Of a DNA stretch of 64,000 nt, positions 44,719 to 53,445 are shown piece after piece. The number at the start of each line of letters is the position of its first letter. The first letter of the stretch is position 1. The position numbers and the translations under genes are program-made. Source of the stretch: Pseudomonas fluorescens (GTDB lineage: Bacteria > Pseudomonadota > Gammaproteobacteria > Pseudomonadales > Pseudomonadaceae); contig NZ_MRST01000020.1 of NCBI RefSeq assembly GCF_001902145.1, forward strand, positions 186,001 to 250,000, written 5' to 3'. Under the pieces are notes generated by a model that was not told the DNA's origin, ran no database searches, and saw only the letters and a program-made list of their open reading frames with translations.

Positions 44719-45384
44719 ATGAAAAGCCCTCAACCGACCGTGTCCATGGCGGATAAAGTTGCCTTGATCGACAGCCTCTGCGCCAAGGCGCGGATCCTGC
44801 CGGTGATCACCATCGCCCGCGAGCAGGACATCCTGCCGTTGGCCGACGCCCTGGCAGCCGGCGGTTTGACCGCGCTGGAAGTGACCCTGCGTTCCGAGTT
44901 CGGCCTCAAGGCCATTCAGGTCTTGCGCGAGCAACGTCCTGAGCTGTGCACCGGTGCCGGTACCGTGCTCGATCGTCACATGCTCGAAGCGGCAGAAGTG
45001 GCAGGCTCGCAATTTATCGTCACCCCTGGCGTCACCCGTGACTTGCTGGAAGCCTCGGTGCACAGCCCGATCCCGCTGCTGCCGGGCATCAGCAACGCCT
45101 CCGGCATCATGGAAGGCTATGGCCTGGGTTATCGCCGTTTCAAGCTGTTCCCGGCTGAAGTCAGCGGTGGCGTTGCTGCCATCAAGGCTCTCGGCGGCCC
45201 GTTCGGCGAAGTGAAATTCTGCCCGACTGGCGGTGTTGGCCCGGCCAACATCAAGAGCTACATGGCGTTGAAAAACGTGATGTGCGTGGGCGGGAGCTGG
45301 ATGCTTGATCCGGAGTGGGTCAAGAACGGCGACTGGGCACGTATCCAGGAAGTCACTGCCCAGGCGCTGGCGCTGCTGGACTGA
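44719..45384 (+). CDS. eda: KDPG aldolase
   Basis: Cleaves 2-keto-3-deoxy-6-phosphogluconate to pyruvate and glyceraldehyde 3-phosphate. The 221-residue protein has the catalytic Glu54 (ALEVTLRSE) and the Schiff-base Lys142 (RRFKLFPAEVSGG), with FCPTGGVGPANIKSYM as the phosphate-binding segment. I prefer the ATG at 44719 (AAGGA nine bases upstream, family length). An in-frame ATG at 44698 overlaps the pgl stop as ATGA and would add seven residues. A terminator follows. Confidence 0.94.
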   Translation: MKSPQPTVSMADKVALIDSLCAKARILPVITIAREQDILPLADALAAGGLTALEVTLRSEFGLKAIQVLREQRPELCTGAGTVLDRHMLEAAEVAGSQFIVTPGVTRDLLEASVHSPIPLLPGISNASGIMEGYGLGYRRFKLFPAEVSGGVAAIKALGGPFGEVKFCPTGGVGPANIKSYMALKNVMCVGGSWMLDPEWVKNGDWARIQEVTAQALALLD

Positions 45385-45427
45385 ACGGATTTATCGAATC
45401 GTTGTTGCTGTGCTTAACGGCATTTTT

Positions 45428-45460
45428 GCGGCGCACTTGGTCGGTGTGCCGCTTTTTTTT
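45428..45460 (+). terminator. Terminator of the zwf-pgl-eda operon
   Basis: GCGGCGCAC and GTGTGCCGC form the stem (45428-45452, one mismatch), followed by eight T residues. Confidence 0.88.
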
Positions 45461-45474
45461 GCCTGTAATTCTAG

Positions 45475-45576
45475 CTGTAGGAGCGAGCTTGCTCGCGAAA
45501 AACGTCAACGATAACGCGTGCTTTCTGAATAAACGCGGTGCCTGTGCGTTTTTCGCGAGCAAGCTCGCTCCTACAG
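45475..45576. repeat. REPIN, GTAGGAGCGAGC type
   Basis: Inverted pair bounded by CTGTAGG and CCTACAG between eda and the convergent PLP-enzyme gene; the right end stops two bases before that gene's stop codon. Confidence 0.9.
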
Positions 45577-45578
45577 TT

Positions 45579-46754
45579 TTAAACGGTGTTTAGTTCGGTA
45601 ATTGCGTGGACTAGCGCGTTGATGTCCGCCGCCGACGTCACCAGCCCTGGCGTCACCCGGATACAGGTGCCAAACGCGGCCCCCGTGCGCGTGGTGGCGA
45701 ACAGATCGTGCTCCTTGAGCAACCTGTCCACCATCGCCTGCTGATCACGCCCGATGAACTTGAAGGCTGTGATCCCGCAATACAGTCGCGGGTCATCCGA
45801 AGTCAGCACTTCAATCCCCACCAACGGCCGCACCTGGTTCACCCACAGGTTGCGCAGGTAATTGACGCGTGCGCCCTTGGCCGCAGCGCCACCCAATTGT
45901 CGATGCTCTTCAAACACCAGGGGCAAGGTCATCAGCGCCGGAAAGTTCGGCGTGCTGTAGGACGTACGCGCTCGCACATCGGTGGCTGGGTAGTGAAACT
46001 CGCCCATATCCGGGTCGATATCGGCCAGGCGCTCCGGTGCGATGTACAAAAAGCCCAGGGTCAGCGGCGCGCCGATCCACTTGTGCAGGTTGAAGCCTGC
46101 GAACTGAATGCCCAGTTCGGCCAAGTTGAATTCGATCTGGCCCAGGGCGTGGGCGCCGTCGAGGATCACGTCGATTGCGCGTTCGCGCGCGGCCTTGGCA
46201 ATGGCTGCAACCGGCATGACCAGGCCCGTACGGTGGGTCACATGGGTCAAGGCCATTAATTTCAGACGCGGGTACTGCACAAACGCATCGTGATAAGTCT
46301 GCACCAGGTTGTCGAAACTGGCCGGGTGGGTGTGGGCCACCTCTATCACTTCCACGCCGCGAGTCGCTGCCAGCCAGCGCATGGCGCCTTTGACCGTGTC
46401 GTACTCCAGGTCGCTGATCAGCACCTGGTCGCCCGGTTGCAGGCGGTTGTAGTTGCGGATCAGCGACTGCAAGGCTTCGGTAGCGTTACGGGTGAAAGCG
46501 ACCGATTCGGGGTCGACATCAATCAACCTGGCCAACTGGCGGCGTATCTCGTTGTTTTCACCTTGCTCAAAGCGCTGGCGCACATGCACCGCGTTGCTGC
46601 GGTTGATAAAGCTGATGTGCTCAAGGTACTGGGCCTGCACCGCCCGGCTCATGCGCCCGAAGTAGCCGTTTTCCAGGTTGATCGGGCCGGGCTCGCACTC
46701 ATAGCGCTGAGCGATGGCGTGCCAGTGTGGTTCGTTATCAGCATTCCTTGGCAT
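45579..46754 (-). CDS. Class V aminotransferase-fold PLP enzyme (isopenicillin N epimerase-like)
   Basis: A 391-residue fold-type I PLP enzyme. Key segments: GPINLENGYFGRMSRAVQAQ, AFTRNATEALQSLIRNYNRL, DVILDGAHALGQIEFNLAEL (PLP-contacting Asp) and FNLHKWIGAPLTLGFLYIAP with the Schiff-base Lys. This branch includes epimerases, cysteine desulfurase-like and kynureninase-like enzymes; the substrate is uncertain. The start is the ATG at 46754. It follows the DUF3820 gene by 10 bases, so the two form an operon. Confidence 0.84.
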   Translation of the reverse strand: MPRNADNEPHWHAIAQRYECEPGPINLENGYFGRMSRAVQAQYLEHISFINRSNAVHVRQRFEQGENNEIRRQLARLIDVDPESVAFTRNATEALQSLIRNYNRLQPGDQVLISDLEYDTVKGAMRWLAATRGVEVIEVAHTHPASFDNLVQTYHDAFVQYPRLKLMALTHVTHRTGLVMPVAAIAKAARERAIDVILDGAHALGQIEFNLAELGIQFAGFNLHKWIGAPLTLGFLYIAPERLADIDPDMGEFHYPATDVRARTSYSTPNFPALMTLPLVFEEHRQLGGAAAKGARVNYLRNLWVNQVRPLVGIEVLTSDDPRLYCGITAFKFIGRDQQAMVDRLLKEHDLFATTRTGAAFGTCIRVTPGLVTSAADINALVHAITELNTV

Positions 46755-46764
46755 GGCGATCTCT

Positions 46765-47001
46765 TTAGTGACGGGGGGCAGGTTTACCGTGTTTGGCGCG
46801 CAGCGGTTCAAGCAATTCGGACAGGCCGTTGTGGTCGATTTCCTGCATCAAGGCCAGCAAGCCGCCCAGTTCCCCGTGGGGGAAACCTTCACGGGCGAAC
46901 CAATTCAGGTAGGGCCCAGGCAGGTCGGCAATGATCCGGCCTTTGTATTTGCCGAAGGGCATTTGGCGGGTGATCAGCAGTTCGAGTTTTTCGGGATTCA
47001 T
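46765..47001 (-). CDS. DUF3820 family small protein
   Basis: A 78-residue protein with the DUF3820 core (RQMPFGKYKGRIIADLPGPY, then LNWFAREGFPHGELG), a domain also seen fused to exonucleases. Its function is not established. The ATG at 47001 starts MNPEKLELLITRQ. The upstream ribosome site is weak. It is transcribed with the PLP enzyme gene and diverges from the PA2169-type gene. Confidence 0.8.
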   Translation of the reverse strand: MNPEKLELLITRQMPFGKYKGRIIADLPGPYLNWFAREGFPHGELGGLLALMQEIDHNGLSELLEPLRAKHGKPAPRH

Positions 47002-47046
47002 GAGCGTCGTAGGGTTGAGGCCAGGCTTTCGAAAATACAGGCATTC

Positions 47047-47075
47047 TGCATGAAGGCCAAATGACAGATCATGCA
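47047..47075. promoter_or_regulatory. Inverted repeat TGCATGA/TCATGCA
   Basis: TGCATGA (47047-47053) and TCATGCA (47069-47075) are perfect 7-bp arms around 15 bases, upstream of a second palindrome and a sigma-54 promoter. It could be an enhancer-binding-protein site. Confidence 0.4.
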
Positions 47076-47095
47076 AATAACCGCCATACAGATGG

Positions 47096-47119
47096 TTCAA
47101 TAATTCGTAACTTATTGAA
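47096..47119. promoter_or_regulatory. Perfect palindrome TTCAATAA/TTATTGAA
   Basis: TTCAATAA (47096-47103) and TTATTGAA (47112-47119) are perfect 8-bp arms around TTCGTAAC. Its centre is 42-43 bases upstream of the GG of the sigma-54 promoter, a suitable place for an activator. Confidence 0.5.
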
Positions 47120-47148
47120 AGTAAAGATAAAAATTGTTTATGAAAACC

Positions 47149-47164
47149 TGGCACGGGCGCTGCA
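47149..47164 (+). promoter_or_regulatory. Sigma-54 (RpoN) promoter
   Basis: TGGCACGGGCGCTGCA contains the GG and GC dinucleotides separated by exactly 10 bases. The -24 element TGGCACG is perfect and the -12 element is CTGCA (consensus TTGCA). Predicted transcription start is about 47175, some 30 bases before the ATG of the PA2169-type gene. Confidence 0.75.
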
Positions 47165-47205
47165 ATAACCCATACAACCTTCTAACCCGTATAAGGAATT
47201 GAAAA

Positions 47206-47673
47206 ATGACTGATATCAACAAAGAATCGATCTCCGTACTGAACGACCTGATCGAGACCAGCATCGACGGCCAAAAGGGTTTCAAGGAATGCGCTGAAGA
47301 TATCAAGCATCCAGAACTCAAGGCCCTGTTTGCCAAGCGCTCCGCTGATTGCGCGACAGCCGCCGCTGAACTGAAAACTGCTGTGCGTGCCTTGGGTGGC
47401 GATCCTGAAGATTCCGGCAGCATGGCCGGCGCGCTGCACCGTGGCTGGGTCGACGTGAAGTCGATGGTTACTGGAAAGGACGAAGAGGCCGTATTGAACG
47501 AAGCCGAGCGCGGTGAAGACCACGCACTGAAGGCTTACAAGGAAGCGATCGAGAAGATCAACAAGCACAACCTGGTGGGCATTCGTGACTTGGTTGAGCG
47601 TCAGTACCACGGTGTACAGCGCAACCACGACCAGGTAAAAGCCCTGCGTAACCAGGCTCGCGCTCAGTCGTAA
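47206..47673 (+). CDS. PA2169-family four-helix-bundle protein (DUF2383)
   Basis: A 155-residue ferritin-like helical protein of the DUF2383/PA2169 family (SVLNDLIETSIDGQKGFKEC, AEDIKHPELKALFAKRSADC, RGEDHALKAYKEAIEKINKH). Charged His/Glu positions could bind metal. Relatives are stress- or stationary-phase-associated; the biochemical role is unknown. The AAGGAATTG ribosome site lies just upstream. A sigma-54 promoter and two palindromes precede it. Confidence 0.87.
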   Translation: MTDINKESISVLNDLIETSIDGQKGFKECAEDIKHPELKALFAKRSADCATAAAELKTAVRALGGDPEDSGSMAGALHRGWVDVKSMVTGKDEEAVLNEAERGEDHALKAYKEAIEKINKHNLVGIRDLVERQYHGVQRNHDQVKALRNQARAQS

Positions 47674-47699
47674 GCCCTTTGCTGGAAAAGCCCTGAAGA

Positions 47700-47790
47700 A
47701 TGTGGGAGGGGGCTTGCCCCCGATGGCGGAGTATCAGTCACTGCAGCTGTGATTTGACTTGCGCTATCGGGGGCAAGCCCCCTCCCACAT
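47700..47790. repeat. REPIN, GTGGGAGGGGGC type
   Basis: ATGTGGGAGGGGGCTTGCCC and its inverted partner. This is the only example in the window of this fourth REP type. Confidence 0.9.
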
Positions 47791-47806
47791 TGGTACTGCG
47801 TGCATG

Positions 47807-48277
47807 TCAGCCGATGCTGATCGGTGGCAACTCGGTCAAGGTCACGACTTGCTGCTTACGCGGCGCCAGAATCTCCGCCTCGCCATCGACGACCAACTCA
47901 TCACGCTGGTTGAACACCCGGGTGGCAATGCGCACGCGAAACTTCGGCAGTTTCTCGAGGATTTCCAAGCGCACGGTCAGGGTGTCGCCGATCTTCACCG
48001 GCTTCTGAAAGGTCATCTGCTGGCCGATGTAAATCGTGCCCGGCCCAGGCAGCTCGCAGGCCACTGCCGCGCTGATCAGCGCACCGCTGAACATGCCGTG
48101 GGCAATCCGCTCCTTGAACATGGTCGCCTTGGCGTATTCAGCGTCCAGGTGCACCGGGTTGTGGTCACCCGACATGGCGGCGAACAGCTGGATATCGCGC
48201 TCTTCGACGGTTTTGCTGAAGCTGGCAGTCTGGCCCACTTCAAGCGCTTCGTACGGGGTGTTGGTTACCTGGGTCAT
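47807..48277 (-). CDS. MaoC-domain (R)-specific enoyl-CoA hydratase, PhaJ-like
   Basis: A 156-residue hot-dog-fold hydratase. Catalytic Asp38 and His43 are in the motif SGDHNPVHLD, and the overhang sequence GMFSGALISAAVACELPGPG is present. Such enzymes hydrate trans-2-enoyl-CoA to (R)-3-hydroxyacyl-CoA and can feed polyhydroxyalkanoate synthesis. The start could be 48277 or the in-frame ATG at 48289; I prefer 48277. The order MaoC, hydrolase, fadD2, fadD1 equals PA3302-PA3299 in P. aeruginosa, so it probably works in fatty-acid use. Confidence 0.87.
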   Translation of the reverse strand: MTQVTNTPYEALEVGQTASFSKTVEERDIQLFAAMSGDHNPVHLDAEYAKATMFKERIAHGMFSGALISAAVACELPGPGTIYIGQQMTFQKPVKIGDTLTVRLEILEKLPKFRVRIATRVFNQRDELVVDGEAEILAPRKQQVVTLTELPPISIG

Positions 48278-48333
48278 CTCAAGGTGCATCCTGTGGCTTA
48301 ACGGTAATTAATCGGCTGATTTTAAAGCAAAAA

Positions 48334-49278
48334 CTATTCGCAGCGGGCGGGCCTGCGCAACGCCAGCGCCTGTTCGAGCCAGGCCAGCAGGTCGGCGGTG
48401 ACTTCATCGCGGTTGGTTTCGTTGAACACTTCATGGCGCGCCTGCGGGTAAAGCGTCAATTGCACGTCCTGGCAACCGGCCTCACGCAGGGCGTGGGCCA
48501 GGTTCTTGAGACGCTTGCCTTCACTCACCGGATCACAATCGCCGCCCATCACCAGGATCGGCAGGCCTGGATCGATCTGCGCCAGGTTGGAGACTTTGCT
48601 GATTTGCTGCAAGCCACCCAGCAGGTCGATCCACAGTTGATTGGTGCAACGAAAGCCACAGAGTGGGTCGTTGATGTAGTTGTCCACTTCAACCGGATCG
48701 CGGCTGAGCCAGTCGAACTTGGTGCGATTGGGTTTGAAGGCTTTGTTGAATGAGCCGAACGACAAGAAGTCGATCAACGCACTGCGTCCTCGCAGGCCTT
48801 GGCGTGCTCGCTCGATGCGCGCAATGATTTGCGCTGTACGGTAAAGGGCCACCGGCTGGAAATTCGAACCGCTGAGTATTGCGCCATGCAAGCTGGCGCT
48901 GTGATGCAGCAAATACGCCTGGGAGATATAGCTGCCCATGCTGTGGCCCAGCAAGATGATCGGCAGCCCGGGGTGCTGTTGGCCGATGTGCTGATTAAGG
49001 CTGGCCAGGTCGCCCACTACTTTGTTCCAGCCATCCGTTTCAGCATACAGCCCAACGGTGCCGGCCTCGGCGGTACGGCCATGTCCGCGCTGGTCCAGCG
49101 CATATACGCCATACCCTGCGCCACACAACGCTTGCGCCAGGCGCGCATAGCGACCGCCGTGCTCGGCCATGCCATGGGAGATCATCACCACGGCGCTGGG
49201 CGGGCCATCGGGCATCCATTGGTTGACGTACAGACGGGTGTGGTCGTTCGCGGTCAGCCAGAAGGTGCTGTGGTTCAT
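48334..49278 (-). CDS. Alpha/beta hydrolase, monoacylglycerol lipase-like
   Basis: A 314-residue serine hydrolase. The nucleophile Ser113 is in LGHSMGSY, the oxyanion region is VMISHGMAEHGGRYARLAQA, the likely acid is in ILVMGGDCDPVSEGKRLKNL and the His in YPQARHEVFNE. Length and motifs match monoacylglycerol lipase or lysophospholipase. Divergent from fadD2, it may release fatty acids that the adjacent acyl-CoA ligases activate. Confidence 0.87.
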   Translation of the reverse strand: MNHSTFWLTANDHTRLYVNQWMPDGPPSAVVMISHGMAEHGGRYARLAQALCGAGYGVYALDQRGHGRTAEAGTVGLYAETDGWNKVVGDLASLNQHIGQQHPGLPIILLGHSMGSYISQAYLLHHSASLHGAILSGSNFQPVALYRTAQIIARIERARQGLRGRSALIDFLSFGSFNKAFKPNRTKFDWLSRDPVEVDNYINDPLCGFRCTNQLWIDLLGGLQQISKVSNLAQIDPGLPILVMGGDCDPVSEGKRLKNLAHALREAGCQDVQLTLYPQARHEVFNETNRDEVTADLLAWLEQALALRRPARCE

Positions 49279-49497
49279 GGCGGCTTCCTTTGCTCAGGGT
49301 GGTTGCATTGTATAGCTCATCCGGCGTGGGGCGGGGTATCTGCCTACGCCTTAGGTGCAAGATTCATACAATCAATGACACAGTTCAGCGTCTTGCCTGT
49401 TTGGCCATAGCTGCTAACTTCCCCAAGGCTCCGCTTCTTATTGCTGCACATTTGCATGGCAGCGGCCGGACACACTCAGGTAAAGAGGACAAGAATA

Positions 49498-51186
49498 ATG
49501 CAACCTGATTTCTGGAATGACAAACGCGCGGCGGGAGTCCCCAATGCCATCGACCTCAGCACCTACAAGTCGGTGATCGAGGTCTTCGAGCGTTCCTGCA
49601 CGACCTTTGCCGACCGTCCGGCATTCAGCAGCATGGGCATTACCCTCACCTACGCCGAGCTTGAGCGCCAGAGTGCGGCGTTTGCCGGTTACCTGCAGCA
49701 GCACACCGACCTCAAGCCCGGCGAGCGCATCGCGGTGCAACTGCCCAACGTGCTGCATTATCCGGTTGCGGTGTTCGGCGCACTGCGCGCCGGGCTGATC
49801 GTGGTCAATACCAACCCGCTCTATACTCCGCGCGAGATGCGCCACCAGTTCAAGGATGCCGGTGTGCGGGCGCTGGTCTACCTCAACCTGTTCGGTTCAC
49901 GTGTGCAGGAGGTGTGCGCCGACACGGAGATCGACTACCTGATCGAAGCCAGGATGGGGGACTTCATGCCCGCCGCCAAAGGCTGGCTGGTCAACACCGT
50001 GGTCGATAAAGTCAAGAAGCTGGTCCCGGCCTACCACCTGCCGCGGGCAGTGTCGTTCAAGCGCGCCCTGCGCATGGGCGCGGGCCTGGGGGTGACGCGC
50101 CATCCGGTGACCCTGGACGATATCGCGGTGCTGCAATACACCGGCGGCACCACCGGGCTGGCCAAGGGCGCGATGCTCACCCACGGCAACCTGGTGGCGA
50201 ACATGCAGCAGGTGCGCGCGTGCATGTCGCAACTGGGCGACGATGGCCATCCGCTGATCAAGGAAGGGCAGGAGGTGATGATTGCACCGCTGCCGCTGTA
50301 CCACATCTATGCATTCACGGCCAATTGCATGTGCATGATGGTCTCCGGTAACCACAACGTGCTGATCACCAACCCACGGGACATCGGCGGGTTTATCAAG
50401 GAGCTCAAGCAGTGGCAGTTCTCCGGCCTGTTGGGGCTGAACACACTGTTTGTGGCGCTGATGGACCACCCGGATTTCAAGACCCTGGATTTCTCCCACC
50501 TGAAGATCACCAACTCCGGCGGCACCGCCCTGGTCAAGGCCACGGCGGAACGCTGGAAGGCGGTGACCGGCTGCGCCATCGGCGAAGGCTACGGCCTCAC
50601 CGAAACCTCGCCAGTGGCCAGTACCAACCCCTACGGCGGCCTGTCACGCCTGGGTACCGTGGGCATCCCGGTGCCGGGTACGGCGATGAAAGTCGTTGAT
50701 GATCAGGGCCATGAACTGCCCTTGGGCGAGCGTGGCGAGCTGTGCATCCAGGGCCCGCAAGTGATGAAGGGCTACTGGCAGCAACCGGCCGCCACCGCCG
50801 AGGCCCTGGACGCCGAAGGATGGCTGAAAACCGGTGACATTGCGGTGATCGATACCGATGGCTACATCAGTATTGTGGATCGCAAGAAGGATTTGATCAT
50901 CGTCTCGGGCTTCAACGTGTACCCCAACGAAATCGAAGACGTGATCATGGCCCACCCGGCCGTGGCCAACTGCGCCGTGATCGGCGTGCCGGACGAGCGC
51001 ACGGGGGAGGCGGTAAAGCTGTTCGTGGTGGCACGGGCCCAGGGGGTGAGCCTTGAGGAACTGAAGGCGTACTGCAAGGCCAACTTCACCGGGTACAAGG
51101 TGCCCAAGCATATTGTGTTGAGGGAGTCGTTGCCGATGACGCCGGTGGGGAAAATTCTGCGCCGGGAGCTGCGCGACATCGCTTGA
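49498..51186 (+). CDS. fadD2: Long-chain fatty acid-CoA ligase
   Basis: Activates fatty acids to acyl-CoA for beta-oxidation. The 562-residue adenylate-forming enzyme has the P-loop YTGGTTGLAKGAMLTH, the acyl-binding gate region PLPLYHIYAFTANCMCMM, EGYGLTETSPVAST and GWLKTGDIAVIDTDGYISIV followed by DRKKDLIIVSGFNVYPNEIE. The ATG at 49498 has GAGGA nine bases upstream. It is the first of two tandem fadD genes and diverges from the hydrolase gene. Confidence 0.92.
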   Translation: MQPDFWNDKRAAGVPNAIDLSTYKSVIEVFERSCTTFADRPAFSSMGITLTYAELERQSAAFAGYLQQHTDLKPGERIAVQLPNVLHYPVAVFGALRAGLIVVNTNPLYTPREMRHQFKDAGVRALVYLNLFGSRVQEVCADTEIDYLIEARMGDFMPAAKGWLVNTVVDKVKKLVPAYHLPRAVSFKRALRMGAGLGVTRHPVTLDDIAVLQYTGGTTGLAKGAMLTHGNLVANMQQVRACMSQLGDDGHPLIKEGQEVMIAPLPLYHIYAFTANCMCMMVSGNHNVLITNPRDIGGFIKELKQWQFSGLLGLNTLFVALMDHPDFKTLDFSHLKITNSGGTALVKATAERWKAVTGCAIGEGYGLTETSPVASTNPYGGLSRLGTVGIPVPGTAMKVVDDQGHELPLGERGELCIQGPQVMKGYWQQPAATAEALDAEGWLKTGDIAVIDTDGYISIVDRKKDLIIVSGFNVYPNEIEDVIMAHPAVANCAVIGVPDERTGEAVKLFVVARAQGVSLEELKAYCKANFTGYKVPKHIVLRESLPMTPVGKILRRELRDIA

Positions 51187-51206
51187 ATTGAAATAGGGTA
51201 CAAAAA

Positions 51207-51296
51207 TGTGGGAGCTGGTTTGCCTGCGATAGCAGTGTTTCAGTCGCCTGTTGAATTGACTGATCCACCGCTATCGCAGGCAAGCCAGCTCCCACA
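51207..51296. repeat. REPIN, GTGGGAGCTGGC type
   Basis: TGTGGGAGCTGGTTTGCCTG and its inverted partner, between fadD2 and fadD1. Confidence 0.9.
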
Positions 51297-51567
51297 CTGT
51301 ATTTTTCGCCCTTGAGAGCCTGTTCTAGAGCCATTTCTGGCGTTATAGAATTTTTGCTCTAAAAGTGACCATTGGATATTCTTGAGTCATGTTTATGACT
51401 GTAGGGCCCTCTTTTGGCTCTAGGCGGCCCTTGGCAAAGCTGCTACTCTCGGCGCGCTTTGTGACTTCTAGGCCTGCTTGAAAGCGCCAGATTCACCTAA
51501 AAACATACACCAATAATAATCGCATCAAATGCGATGATGAATTCGCGTCGCTGAGGAGTGGGCTTCC
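51297..51567. other. fadD1 upstream region
   Basis: A 271-base gene-free region of lower GC content containing several CTAG-bearing segments and the inverted repeat ATCGCAT-CAA-ATGCGAT at 51519-51535, 32 bases before the fadD1 start. I could not find a PsrA-type site. It presumably carries the fadD1 promoter. Confidence 0.5.
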
Positions 51568-53259
51568 ATGAATGAAGACTTTTGGAAGGATAAGTACCCC
51601 GCCGGGATTGCTGCACAAATCAATCCAGACGAGTATCCGAATATTCAGGCGGTACTGAAGCAGTCCTGCCAGCGCTTCGCCAACAAACCGGCTTTCAGCA
51701 ACCTGGGCAAGACAATCACCTATGGTGAACTGTACGAATTGTCCGGCGCATTTGCCGCGTATCTGCAACAGCATACCGACTTGAAGCCTGGCGATCGAAT
51801 CGCCGTGCAACTGCCCAACGTTCTGCAATACCCCGTCGCTGTATTCGGTGCCATCCGCGCCGGCCTGATCGTGGTCAACACCAACCCGCTGTACACCGCG
51901 CGGGAAATGGAACACCAATTCAATGATTCGGGGGCCAAGGCCCTGGTTTGCCTGGCCAACATGGCGCACCTGGCTGAAAAAGTCGTGCCCAAGACAGCCG
52001 TCAAGCACGTGATCGTCACCGAAGTCGCCGACCTGCTCTCGCCCTTCAAGCGCGTGCTGATCAACAGCGTGATCAAGTACGTGAAGAAAATGGTCCCGGC
52101 CTATCATCTGCCCCAGGCCATCAAGTTCAACGACGTACTCGCCAAGGGCCATGGCCAGCCGGTCAACGATGCCAGCCCGGCCAGCGGCGATGTGGCTGTG
52201 TTGCAATACACCGGCGGTACCACCGGCGTGGCCAAGGGCGCGATGCTGACCCACCGCAACCTCGTTGCCAACATGCTCCAGTGCAAGGCGCTGATGGGTT
52301 CCAACCTCAATGAAGGCTGCGAGATCCTGATCACGCCGCTGCCGCTCTACCACATCTACGCCTTCACCTTTCATTGCATGGCGATGATGCTGATCGGCAA
52401 CCACAACATCCTGATCAGCAACCCGCGCGACCTGCCGGCGATGGTCAAGGAACTGTCGAAGTGGAAGTTCAGCGGCTTCGTCGGCCTCAACACCCTGTTC
52501 GTGGCACTGTGCAACAACGAAGGTTTCCGCAAGCTGGACTTCTCTGCACTGAAAGTCACCCTGTCGGGCGGCATGGCCTTGCAACTGGCAGCGGCGGAGC
52601 GTTGGAAGGCCGTGACCGGCTGCGCGATCTGCGAAGGCTACGGCATGACCGAGACCAGCCCGGTGGCCACGGTCAACCCGATCCAGCACATCCAGATCGG
52701 CACCATTGGCATTCCGGTGCCTTCCACCGCGTGTAAAGTCATCGCCGACGACGGTACCGAGCTTGCACTGGGCGAAACCGGCGAGTTGTGTGTGAAAGGT
52801 CCGCAAGTGATGAAGGGCTACTGGCAGCGCCAGGACGCCACCGACGAGATGCTCGACAGCGAGGGCTGGCTGAAGACCGGCGACATCGCGATCATCCAGC
52901 CAGACGGCTACATGCGTATCGTCGACCGCAAGAAGGACATGATTCTGGTCTCCGGCTTCAACGTGTACCCCAACGAGCTGGAAGACGTACTGGCGGGCCT
53001 GCCGGGCGTGCTGCAGTGTGCGGCCATCGGCGTACCGGATGAAAAATCCGGCGAGCACATCAAGCTGTTCATCGTGGTCAAGCCAGGGGCTACCCTGACC
53101 AAGGACCAGGTGATGGAACACATGCGCGCCAACGTCACCGGCTACAAGGTGCCCAAGGCCGTCGAGTTCCGTGATGCGCTGCCGACCACCAACGTGGGCA
53201 AGATCCTGCGGCGTGAATTGCGTGATGAAGAGCTGAAGAAACTCGGTCTTAAAAAGTAA
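51568..53259 (+). CDS. fadD1: Long-chain fatty acid-CoA ligase
   Basis: A 563-residue acyl-CoA ligase closely similar to the upstream fadD2 product: YTGGTTGVAKGAMLTH P-loop, EGYGMTETSPVATV, GWLKTGDIAIIQPDGYMRIV and DRKKDMILVSGFNVYPNELE. It begins MNEDFWKDKYPAGIAAQINP. GAGGAG lies nine bases upstream of the ATG. A REPIN and its own upstream region separate it from fadD2, so the two genes may be expressed independently. A strong terminator follows. Confidence 0.93.
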   Translation: MNEDFWKDKYPAGIAAQINPDEYPNIQAVLKQSCQRFANKPAFSNLGKTITYGELYELSGAFAAYLQQHTDLKPGDRIAVQLPNVLQYPVAVFGAIRAGLIVVNTNPLYTAREMEHQFNDSGAKALVCLANMAHLAEKVVPKTAVKHVIVTEVADLLSPFKRVLINSVIKYVKKMVPAYHLPQAIKFNDVLAKGHGQPVNDASPASGDVAVLQYTGGTTGVAKGAMLTHRNLVANMLQCKALMGSNLNEGCEILITPLPLYHIYAFTFHCMAMMLIGNHNILISNPRDLPAMVKELSKWKFSGFVGLNTLFVALCNNEGFRKLDFSALKVTLSGGMALQLAAAERWKAVTGCAICEGYGMTETSPVATVNPIQHIQIGTIGIPVPSTACKVIADDGTELALGETGELCVKGPQVMKGYWQRQDATDEMLDSEGWLKTGDIAIIQPDGYMRIVDRKKDMILVSGFNVYPNELEDVLAGLPGVLQCAAIGVPDEKSGEHIKLFIVVKPGATLTKDQVMEHMRANVTGYKVPKAVEFRDALPTTNVGKILRRELRDEELKKLGLKK

Positions 53260-53270
53260 CCCATAAAAAA

Positions 53271-53292
53271 CCCCGCTGATGCGGGGTTTTTT
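53271..53292 (+). terminator. Terminator after fadD1
   Basis: CCCCGC-TGAT-GCGGGG (53271-53286) is followed by six T residues. The A-run before it means it could also work in the opposite direction. Confidence 0.92.
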
Positions 53293-53314
53293 ATGGGGGC
53301 GCGTTCATCGCCTT

Positions 53315-53415
53315 CTGTAGGAGCGAGCTTGCTCGCGAAAAACGTCAACGGTAACGCGTGCTTCCTGGAAAAACGCGGTGCCTGTGAGTTTTTCGCGAGC
53401 AAGCTCGCTCCTACA
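53315..53415. repeat. REPIN, GTAGGAGCGAGC type
   Basis: CTGTAGGAGCGAGCTTGCTC and its inverted partner between fadD1 and the convergent hypothetical gene. Confidence 0.9.
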
Positions 53416-53445
53416 AAAGTCCTGTCAGGGCAGCCCGCACGGTTT

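Noticed and set aside
47700..47790. CRISPR-like repeats
   Set aside because: Recurring palindromes across the window are dispersed inverted REP pairs without regular spacers, and no cas genes are present.
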